Origin: Thozetella sp. PMI_491 | Lineage: Eukaryota; Ascomycota; Sordariomycetes; Chaetosphaeriales; Chaetosphaeriaceae | DNA: 64,000 nt | Reading direction: 5' to 3' | NCBI GenBank assembly: GCA_021432635.1 | Contig: MU270035.1 | Coordinates: forward strand, 434,001-498,000 | Part shown: piece after piece, positions 47,489-56,519 of the stretch | Layout: each line of letters begins with the position of its first letter | Position numbering within the stretch: the stretch's first letter is position 1 | Made by a program: the position numbers and the translations under genes | The notes under the pieces: model-generated | The model's input: only the letters and a program-made list of their open reading frames with translations | What the model was told of the DNA's origin: nothing | Databases searched by the model: none

Positions 47489-47999
47489 TGTGAGTGCATG
47501 GCGGGGTGCACAGTCACCTTGGCGCCGTCGAGCTTGGGAAATTTTTGGGAGGCAAACCGCGGCAGAATCTTATCGTGGTGGGGTCCGCCTCACCGCCCTC
47601 AACACCGAGGTGGAAGCTTTGTCAAGTGCCCAGACTAATTCGTCTCAGTGCCTCAGCTGCAGCAACTCTATACATACCGAGTACTCAGGCGCAATCGCCC
47701 CAAAGTTCAACCGAATCCGCTGGAATCCAACCCTGTCCTGTGCAATTGCACGCCTCGTCTCACCGCCAGCATCCTACGCCCTCACCACAACCAGCAACGC
47801 ACCACGCCCAAGTCTAAATCCTACCCACATGCCTACAGTCTCTCCTCCCCACTCCCATGCCCCACCCGTCGGAACCCCTGCCAGCCAGCCACCTCATGAC
47901 TTACCAACACAAGCTCGCCACCCCCAGCTCGGACCTTTATAGTATCTAATTTTCGGCAATCTCGTCATGCACTGCCTCGGATGTCTTCATCCGAGACAC
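47489..47999. other. Intergenic between RPAC1 and tRNA-Pro
   Basis: It holds the RPAC1 promoter and the tRNA upstream flank. The short plus-strand frames are low-complexity Pro/Ser and show no motif. Confidence 0.5.
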
Positions 48000-48090
48000 G
48001 GTCTGGTGGTCTAGTGGTATGATTCTCGCTTAGGGTCCACCCTACAGTACATGTTGCGAGAGGTCCCGGGTTCAATCCCCGGCCAGACCC
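48000..48090 (+). tRNA. tRNA-Pro (anticodon AGG) with a 19-nt intron
   Basis: The acceptor stem GGTCTGG (48000-48006) pairs with CCAGACC (48083-48089), with discriminator C. The A box reads TGGTCTAGTGGT. The anticodon stem CTCGC pairs with GCGAG (48056-48060). The anticodon AGG is at 48032-48034. The intron (48036-48054) sits after position 37, the standard site. The T arm is CCGGG-TTCAATC-CCCGG, and the B box GGTTCAATCCC is intact. It decodes CCU (and CCC/CCA after A34-to-inosine editing). Confidence 0.96.
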
Positions 48091-48093
48091 GTC

Positions 48094-48099
48094 TTTTTT
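48094..48099 (+). terminator. RNA polymerase III T-run terminator
   Basis: Six T residues lie four bases after the discriminator of tRNA-Pro, the usual Pol III stop. Confidence 0.85.
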
Positions 48100-48576
48100 G
48101 GTTGCGGATGTGGGAAGGGTTGGGTGGGTTTAAAAGCGGGCTGTATGTGGTGATGTGTTTTGGAGGGTTTCCGGGGTGAGTGGGCGGTCGTTGTAATTTT
48201 TTAAATAATATTTTTTTTTTACGTGGTGAGGGAAGGCGCCTTGAACAGAAAACTACACAGAGAGGTCCGCTTGGTGAGGAAGAATAGGGCCGGAGGTTGC
48301 AGCATGAGAGGGTGGGTCAGAAATGAGCTAGCCCAATCAGAGTGCTTGAATTGGCAAGCTCGGAGTGACTAAGCGGTCGGAACATCTTAGTGGCCGAATT
48401 TTGGAACTTGGGATTGGCGGCCGGGGCAATTGGTTGACGTGCCGAATTGAGAGCTTTCATCGACCCCGACGACATCCGAGCTCAGTGCTAGCCATTGACG
48501 CGGGAGAAGAGGCCGCGACTGGGAGCAAGCACGTTGGCGTCTCTTCGAACGATCCCTCTCCACTCTACGATTGACA
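48100..48576 (+). promoter_or_regulatory. Upstream region of the complex I 49-kDa gene
   Basis: A 477-bp region. It contains an AT-rich run (48198-48223) and no coding frame. No specific element was identified. Confidence 0.4.
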
Positions 48577-50155
48577 ATGGCGTCCCTGTACCGACTAGCG
48601 GGCCACAGCGCGAAGCGGCTATGCCTGCGGCCGACGATTGCTTCGACGACAGCGGCGACGCTGCGGCGGTCGCGGGCGCTCTCGGGCACAGCGGTGCGAC
48701 GATATGCTGAGCCGGCGTACGAGGGCACGCGGCTGGTGCCGGTGGACAGCGACTTCTCCAACCCGACGGACCCGTACGGGCTGCACACGCAGGAGGCGGG
48801 CGCGGTCGAGAAATCGCGCGAGGACTCGGTGTCGAACCGCAAGGTGCGGCACTACACGGTCAACTTTGGTCCTCAGCACCCTGCCGCCCACGGCGTGTTG
48901 CGTCTGATTCTCGAACTCAATGGCGAAGAGATCATCCGGGCTGACCCGCACGTGGGCCTGCTGCACCGCGGCACCGAGAAGCTCTGCGAGTACAAGACGT
49001 ACACCCAGGCGCTGCCCTACTTCGACCGCCTCGACTACGTGTCCATGATGACCAACGAGCAGTGCTTCGCTCTGGCTGTCGAGAAGCTGCTCAACGTCGA
49101 GATCCCCGAGCGGGCCAAGTTCATCCGCACCCTGTTCGGCGAGCTCACCCGCGTCCTGAACCACCTGATGTCGGTCCTGTCGCACGCCATGGACGTCGGC
49201 GCCCTCACGCCCTTCCTGTGGGGCTTCGAGGAGCGAGAGAAGCTCATGGTACGTCTCCTCATTGCCTGCTGTCAGCCGCCCAGGCTATGGCTCCCCAGGC
49301 TACTGGGCTTCCCCTGGTTGATCGTGTGCTAACATATCGCGTAGGAGTTCTACGAGCGTGTGTCCGGAGCCCGTCTCCATGCTGCCTATGTCCGCCCCGG
49401 CGGTGTGCACCAGGACATCCCCGTCGGCCTTCTCGACGACATCTACCAATGGGCGACGCAGTTCGGCGACCGCATTGACGAGACCGAGGAGATGCTGACG
49501 GACAACCGAATCTGGATCAATCGTCTCCGCGGCGTCGGCGTTGTCTCGGCCCAGGAGGCCCTCAACCTCTCCTTCACCGGTGTCATGCTCCGTGGCTCAG
49601 GTGTGCCCTGGGACATCCGCAAGAGCTCGCCGTACGATGCCTACGACCAGGTTGAGTTCGACGTGCCCGTGGGCGTCAATGGTGATTGCTATGACCGCTA
49701 CCTATGCCGCATGGAGGAGTTCCGCCAGTCGCTCCGCATCATCCACCAGTGCCTGAACAAGATGCCCGCCGGCCCCGTCCGCGTTGAGGACTACAAGGTC
49801 TCGCCGCCCCCGCGCTCCGCCATGAAGGAGAACATGGAGGCCCTCATCCACCACTTCCTCCTCTTCACCAAGGGCTACGCCGTTCCCCCCGGCGATACGT
49901 ACTCGGCTATCGAGGCCCCTAAGGGCGAGATGGGCGTCTATGTCGTCAGCGACGGAAGCGAGAGGCCCTACCGCGTCCACATTCGTGCCCCCGGCTTCGC
50001 TCACCTCGGCGGTTTCGACCACATCTCGAGGGGGCACTTGCTCGCGGATGCCGTCGCCATCATCGGCACCATGGACCTGGTGTTTGGTAAGCACTCTTCC
50101 ACATACGAGGCCGCGGCCTTTTGCTAACGCATGTGCAGGTGAGGTGGACCGGTGA
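48577..50155 (+). CDS. nuo-49: NADH:ubiquinone oxidoreductase 49-kDa subunit (complex I), 476 aa
   Basis: Three exons: 48577-49248, 49345-50086 and 50139-50155. The last exon encodes only the end of 'FGEVDR'. The start is ACAATGG; a TTG two codons upstream is not needed. The N-terminal 40 residues are Arg/Ser/Ala-rich, as in a mitochondrial presequence. The mature part has '[20 protein letters not shown]', '[20 protein letters not shown]', '[11 protein letters not shown]', '[10 protein letters not shown]', '[12 protein letters not shown]' and '[18 protein letters not shown]'. This subunit (NDUFS2/NuoD) forms the quinone site at the base of the matrix arm. The length agrees with the Neurospora protein. 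The intron branch sites CTAAC are close to the acceptors. Confidence 0.97.
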
Positions 50156-50410
50156 GGATGTAGCGAGAGTCGTGGGAGAAAGGAGTAGGCAAGTGAAAAC
50201 AGAGCGAGGCTGGGTCGACATTGAAGAGAGAAAGATCATCCTCTCCCGGCAGGGCCTCTTCCCAATAGAGATAGACGAGGGAAGGTGGACAGGCCCAACA
50301 TGCCTGTCTCATTTGTATCATAACGTCGCAAGAAGAAGAGCTCGTTCGAGGCTGTAACTGGTACATTTCTTTGGCAACCCGGCTGTGAGGGCATATTTTG
50401 CTCACTCTCC

Positions 50411-51475
50411 TCAGAGGGAGAACGAGTGACGCCGGTGTGGTGGGCGACGGCCCAAAGTACATTCGGCATAAAAGTCCGGCATGTGGAGCTTGCCTTCTGG
50501 CCCTGCTCCTAGGGGCAGTCCTGCGATTCCGTAAGACTCTCCCTCTGTGGACCAATGGTTCGTCTCGCCCGCGTGCTGGCGGCTCATGCTGCGCCATGGA
50601 GACAAGGTATTGTCGGCGGTGTTGCCTAGGGGACGCCGAATTGTCGCTATAGTGTTGGCAGAGGCCCCAGTTCCGGAGGAAACTTCGATGCTGTCCTCGA
50701 CGGGGCCGTTCTCGATGGTATTGTCCTCGATGGTACTGCCCTCGATGCTGCTATCCTCGCCGGCACTGTCACCCTTCCCAGTCGCGAAAGGCTGCTCTGT
50801 CGTGTCAAAGGGCTGTCCGGGCTCCGCCATTTGCTGATCGCGGTACTTCTGAAGGAGGTCCTGTTCATCACGGTCTAGGCCGTTCTCCGAGATGGCAGCC
50901 CGGAAGGTGCTAAAGTCCGCCGGGCACTCACACTGTCCCGTCCGATGGAGCTCGCGGTGGTCGATCAACCACTCGGCGGCACAGAGCCCCGAGACTCGGA
51001 TGGAAGCCGCCGGCCGTCCATCTCGGGCAAGCTCTGCGCGGTACAGCGGAGGGATGAAACGTTGGCTCTGTAATCTGGTGGTGGCACTAAGTGCAGGCCC
51101 CCCGGCATCCTCACGCCGCACACCGATCGGAGGCTCGGAAACCCAGGGCTGGTACTCAGTGCCAGGAAATATGATGTTGCAGCCGCAGGCACCTCGCTCG
51201 TGTATCCAGCGGTGCTCCCACTCGCGGATCAGCACCCATCGGTTGTGGATGATACGCTCGCACATCGGACACATGGTCTTTGCGACGAAGGTCCAGATTC
51301 CCGGGTGGCTGCACACCGGGAATTGCACGTCAGCGGTGGTGGCAGGGCACGGGCGGATGACGGAGCTCGAGCGGTGCCCGCACAGGTACTCGATGTGCTC
51401 ACAGATGCCTGAGAGGTGAATAGATTAGTGAAAGTTGAGTCAAGCATCAAGGCTATCTCGTCGATACATACACAT
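50411..51475 (-). CDS. Cys/His-rich putative zinc-binding fungal protein, about 333 aa
   Basis: A 4-nt first coding exon (51475-51472, ATG T) joins exon 51408-50411 across a 63-nt intron, giving 'MCICEHIEYLCGHRSSSVIR'. Cysteines and histidines follow in pairs: C-x-C-E-H, 'YLCGH', 'RPCPAT', 'PVCSHPG', 'TMCPMCERII', 'ACGCNII' and 'GQCECP'. This suggests one or two zinc sites, RING-like in spacing but not a standard RING. The second half is an acidic, Ser/Thr-rich tail with a repeated 'IE(D/G)xTIE' pattern (about residues 220-250). I do not recognise a characterised family. The gene is convergent with the complex I gene, 255 bp away. The micro-exon start is inferred. An alternative is a start at a later methionine. 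Confidence 0.68.
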
Positions 51476-52483
51476 AGTGGGCGGACGGCGGCTGAGTCTG
51501 TGCCTTTCGGCAATCGAGTAATTCTAGAGCCTAGTTACGGTGAGTGAGTGCTGCCCGATTCTTTGACTGACGGCAGACCAGAACCAGCACATCAGAGGGA
51601 AATGTTGTAGGAGAATAAATGTGCAATAAATACAGGTGCACAACTTTGCATGATATGTTTCTGAACTAGGAGTTAGCCGGGTTGATGTAGTATTGCTCAG
51701 AAAGTGAGATGATGGTGGTCGAAGGAGACGGAGATGAAGAGTGTAAGGGCGAAGAGGATGAGAGATGCAGACATGGCAAGTTCTAGAGACCGACTGCTGG
51801 GTTAAGAGAGTGTTAGCAGACCACTAGTGTAGCCGTGAGGATGAACGATTGATCTGGTCTCTATTCCGACTCGCGAATGTGAGGCAACGCCTTAGCTTGT
51901 GCTAGACGACTTGTAATTGGAAGGTCCTCATTCGCATGGCGCTGTAGACTAACAAGGGATTCAAACTAGATGCAGGGAAAAACGGAGAGCTGGGGCGCGA
52001 GAGGCCCGCGCCTGTTTCTACAGCTATCTATCGCATGGGACATGGGCAGTGCAGCACCAGGTCACCATGGGATTTTGGTACCAAGCTCGGCACAGAAGTG
52101 AGCCACGATAACTTCCTCTGACTATCGCTGCCTATAGTACGTATTTTTTTCAGCCACCAAACTCGCCTATACAATATAACGCGTGGCTTCTCAGATAGAG
52201 CTTGGTTGAACAGGACATTCGGCAAGGTCTTTCTTCTTAGACTTCCTGAGGCACGCAGCTCTCACGCTGGCTTGTTGGCACGAAGCGGAGTGTTGAGAGG
52301 CTATCTAGCCTTAAATGCTACATAGTGGAATGTGCGCCACTTATTTCTTCTACAGAGGTAGTAAACATAATACAGCATAATACAGTGAGATGATTCCTCT
52401 TAGTGTGCCGTGTGCACAAGTCTGCTTGGCAAAGAAGACCGCAAGGGCCTTGGCCAGACTGTTTAGGCACACCCAGTCCACGA
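51476..52483. other. Intergenic, no gene seen
   Basis: About 1 kb between two minus-strand genes: the promoter of the Cys-rich gene and the downstream region of COQ6. It is AT-richer than the genes. Only short frames without motifs occur. Confidence 0.5.
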
Positions 52484-54027
52484 TCAAAAAAGTCTAGCTC
52501 GGTTACCAGCAGCCTGGTTCATAAAGAATGTCTTGAGTGGACGTAGGGCATTGACGGCGCTCAGCCCCACTGACCGCAGCGGCACCAAGGGCCCGCTGCC
52601 GAAGGAATACAGCTTGTGGAGCTTGTCACAAACCCCAAGGATCACATGGTTGGCGGCATATCGCTCTGAGGTATATGGCTCGAGCGACATGTAAGCACCG
52701 ATGTCGAGGCCGTGGCTGACAGCAAACTCAATCGTCTTGGAGAGGCTCTGGATGTCGCCCTGCCCCTGATTCAGGCCCTGGCCGGCTAATGGATGGATGG
52801 TATGCGCTGCATCGCCCACCAGCGCGAGTCGCTCCCCGATGTAGGTATCGGCATGTCTTAGCTTCAAGGGGAAGGATGCCACGGTGCCCTCCTGAACGCC
52901 GATCACGGTTTGGGGAATAGTTTCCTGCACCACTGTGGCGTGCTCTAGCCGCCACATGATCTCATCTGCGTGGTCCGATGCCTGGCCATGCAGATATTCG
53001 AGATCGGTGGGGCTCAGGCGGAATGCAGCGTTGACCATCGCGATGAAGTCCCTTGGAGGCAGACTCTTGAGCAGGGCGGCTTTCTCAGGCGTGGTAGACC
53101 AGACTAGGGTCGCGCAGTTCCCGGGGAGAGGGAGCATGGCGACTGGGCCCGTGGGGAGGAACCTCTGATATGCAATCTTCATCCGGTCTCCGGCCCAGCC
53201 TGGTCCTTCCAAGGCGAGTGTAGCGACGACACCATGGCGGCCGTAATCCCACCCCCTGGCCTCAATGCCGGCGAAAGCGCGGACGGGGCTGTTGGCACCG
53301 TCTGCGCCGACAAGGAGCCGCGCCGCCAGCTGGGTCCCGTCGGCCAGGTGGACCACTGGCCACCCACTAAGATCCACGTCTTTCTCGGAGCTCGACACCT
53401 CCTCATGCGATATCCTGTCCACCTTGACCTTGTCGTATGTCGAGACGCCACCGAGCTCATCCAGGCGTTTCAGGAGGCCCGACGTCAAGTTCAGATTCTC
53501 GGTCATGTAGGCGATGGTAGTCCCCGCAGGCGAGGTGGCGCCTGGCGGCCAGTCGAACTCGATGCGCGCGTCCGTCACACCGTCCCACACCTGCATCTCG
53601 TGATACTCCTGCACTCTTTCCCTGGCTAAGTGGCTCCAGGCTCCAATCTTGTCGAGGTACTGGACTGAGGCAGGCGTCAGGGAGCTGCATCGGTTCGAGA
53701 ACTTATCCGGGGGCAGCTGCCAGGATCGGATCTTGGACAGGTCTTGGACTTCGACGAGGGCTACCCGGAGGCCGGCGGTGACGGGATTGGAGCCTATACA
53801 TGCCAGAGTGTTAGCTTTTTACTCCCATACTGGCAACGTGGACGGGAAAACGTACGCAGCGCGGTCAAAAGACTGAGTCCGGCTGGTCCCCCGCCAATAC
53901 AGACGACATCGTACCAGTCCGGACGAGTGGTCGTCGTGGCATAGCTTCGGTGCAATTGCCGCTGGGCTCGTCGCGAGCAGCTTTTGCAGAGGTACTCGGT
54001 AGCCCGCCTCCTGAGAAAGAAGTCCAT
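52484..54027 (-). CDS. COQ6: COQ6, ubiquinone biosynthesis FAD monooxygenase, 493 aa
   Basis: Two exons, 54027-53856 and 53793-52484, keep phase ('LTALRSNPVTAGLRVALVE'). The N-terminus 'MDFFLRRRATEYLCKSCSRR' followed by 'SYATTTT' looks like a mitochondrial presequence. The FAD-binding motif GGGPAG is in 'YDVVCIGGGPAGLSLL'. The second dinucleotide motif is 'LLVGADGANSPVRAF'. The third FAD motif is 'LALVGDAAHTIHPLAGQGLN'. Coq6 hydroxylates C5 of the benzoquinone ring precursor of coenzyme Q at the matrix side of the inner membrane. The C-terminus ends 'NRARLF'. All three flavin motifs are intact and the length is normal. Confidence 0.95.
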
Positions 54028-54658
54028 GTTAGCTGTGCGGCGTCACACCGAGTGCTAGAATGGCGCTGGAAGGCGGTTTGCTCAGGAAGCTCCAGATGGT
54101 TCGTCGTACATACGATGGAAAAGTTTAGTGGCCCGAGCTTCTTGAACCACCTGTGGAGCCATGGCGGGAAGGCCCCATTCCTCGCACCTGCAACTTAGTT
54201 AGACCAGGGCCCCAGCTGAGGGACTAACCCTAACCCTCTAACCTCGAATTAACCACGCCCTCTCCAAGCTTGCCGCCGGAGGGACCGCGCGCCAGCCCAC
54301 TGTTTCATGGCTTCCTTCCTCCTCGAAACTGGCCCGGGCCTGGCCCGCTCCGCAGCTGGTGCCAGGCGGGCTCGCTTTGTGGTCGGGCTGCAGTTGGTAA
54401 TCGGTGCATGACAATTCACAAGGCCCGTGGCGCCAATCTCCCCCCGTGATACTTAGACTGTGTCACCGCCGCCCCCTTCCAAGCTAAGCGTTGGCTCGAG
54501 CTTGTGTCTCCGCCATCCGCCACGGCTCAAGTATACGTTGACCACCCAGCCGGGTTCTCTATACATGATCCTCGTTCACCACTCGTATTTCCTTGTTGTT
54601 CGTGGACGCAAATATTTCCCAACTTCTCTCGTCGACTTGAGACGAACCGGTTCACAAG
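54028..54658. promoter_or_regulatory. Divergent promoter of COQ6 and the DUF7053 gene
   Basis: A 631-bp region between opposite start codons. It contains a CTAACCCTAACCCT box at 54224-54237 that resembles telomere-repeat (Tbf1/Rap1-type) sites found in some fungal promoters. A function here is inference only. Confidence 0.45.
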
Positions 54659-55262
54659 ATGACTTCCAGTGAGTACCTGCTGCATAACTCGTCCGCGGAC
54701 CTCCTCCCCACCCCGGCTAGCGCATCCCCGCCATTAACGGCTTCGCATGGCAGTTTTCAACGGCACGGCACGCATGGTGCACAGCTCCAAGCTGCCTGAG
54801 ACCACGACTCGGAAGCAGGCAGTCGCGATGCTCCAAGATCACGAGTTTTTTCTCCACTGCGACCCTCACATGAGCAAGTTCGAGAAGTTGGCAGACATGA
54901 AGCCTACGACGCCCGTCCCGGAGACCGTCAAGGGGACCGGCGGCGAGGAATGCTACACCGTCACCGACGTCGTCCAGGCGCTGCCGGCCGGCTTATGGGA
55001 CAGCAACGTGGTCAGCACTTACGAGTTCACCGACACCGAGGACGGCATCTTTGTGCGCATCCGCAGTCCGCTCAAAGTGGTGCTGGACACGATCTGGACC
55101 ATCCAGGGCGAGGACGGCCAGCTGGAAATGGTCGAGGACGCCAACATTGAGTGCTCGCGGGTGCTGGTCAGCGTCGTCAAGTCGCAGTGCGAGGGCGGTT
55201 GGGCCCAGATCCACGGGAAGATGATTGACCGGCTGAAGAGTGAGGTAGCCCCCAGTGCTTGA
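54659..55262 (+). CDS. DUF7053-family fungal protein, 172 aa
   Basis: A 10-nt first coding exon (54659-54668) joins exon 54754-55262 across an 85-nt intron. The protein starts MTSIFNGTARMVHSSKLP. Family-like features are 'MLQDHEFFLHCDPHMSKFEK', 'YTVTDVVQALPAGLWDSNVV', 'TYEFTDTEDGIFVRIRSPLK' and the end 'VEDANIECSRVLVSVVKSQC'. These match the fungal DUF7053 family, which looks like a small ligand-binding START-type fold. No function is established. No signal peptide or membrane segment was found, so it is probably cytosolic. The start exon is supported by a GTGAGT donor and the ATTAAC-CAG 3' signals. Confidence 0.82.
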
Positions 55263-56519
55263 CTTGATGATACCCGCTCTCTGCCTATGGCATAAAGAGG
55301 AGAGAGCTAGGGGTTTGCCTCGCTCTGGTGTTGAGGTTTCGCTGGCTGGCTTTGTTTGGGGCCTCTCTCCTGGTAGACAGGCGGGATAGATCGTGGACGA
55401 TCTCGGAGCGAGTATAGAAATCCCTGTAGCAGTAGACATGGCTACATACATTACAACAAGCCCCGTGTCGCCAAGTACTGAGCGTTGTTGCACTACCTCC
55501 AAGAGACTGGCTCGATACAAAGTCGAAGCCTAGGTCTCCTTCTCATTTTCGTTTAGCGATACCAGGGGCCTGCCTTGGCCTGTATACCGAGCAAAGATGT
55601 CCGTTTCTGTACTAGCATGTGATGAAGCTGCACACAACGGCTTCCTCAAGAGGCAAACACCTGGAGAGACGTGCGCTCCACTTGCCGCCGCAAGTGCCAC
55701 CAAGAGCAATAGGTGCGACCACGTCTGATGGGAGAGCGGGGCACAGGGGTGGATCTCATCCACGTGTGGAGAAGGGATGTTCATTGGGCAATCGCCTTCG
55801 GCTATTTTAGTGTTGTTTTAGCCCACCCCCCGTTTCGTGTCTTGCGGTACCCCTACCCGCTCCCTCGATCTTCAAAAAAAAAAAAAAGACACGGGAGACC
55901 GCGACTAGATTCGTTGGCCGCTAGAGCATCCTGACTTCCACGGCAATCCCTCCTAAAGCTCCTGGAGGCCGTTTCTACGGTACCGATAGATCGGAATTGC
56001 ACGTCAAAATCCAGGAATCACCAACCTCCGGGCTCAGGCCGCGCGAGCCCCTCGGCGACGGGAGCTGAGACGTTGGCCCCTGACGGCTTATCCCACCTCT
56101 CCCGACATTATTTTGGGAGGCGACCTCAGAACCACGAGCCTACCATGAGAGCCAGCTCTCAGTAAGGAGACCCCAGGCGCAAAGAACCTCACAGCTGGTT
56201 ACCTTGCCCTTCATTTCTTGTGAGATTTTCTCTCTTTGTCCCTCATACTGGCCGGCTCCCGGCCCCAGGCGCCGCCATTCTCAAGTGCCGGTCGGCATTT
56301 CTGCCCAACTCAGACCGGTTCAATACCCTCTCAGAGCTTCCTGTTGTTGCAGAGCGAGGTTGTCTAATGCCCATCACAGCCCCTAGCATAAATATTTATA
56401 TACTACGAGTGCTTGAAGCACTCACCTAGGATTCCTTCCTCCGTGCACATTGCACTACAGTAAGGAAGCTACTCGTTCTTGTCCCTTCCACATCCACCTT
56501 CACACATTCCTAGTTCGCC
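55263..56519. other. Intergenic between DUF7053 and kinase genes
   Basis: About 1.26 kb. An A run of 13 or so lies near 55875. No coding frame shows motifs. The right part is the kinase promoter and leader. Confidence 0.5.

Noticed and set aside
48571-48576. TTG start upstream of the complex I gene ATG
   Set aside because: The ATG at 48577 is in a good context and gives the expected protein.
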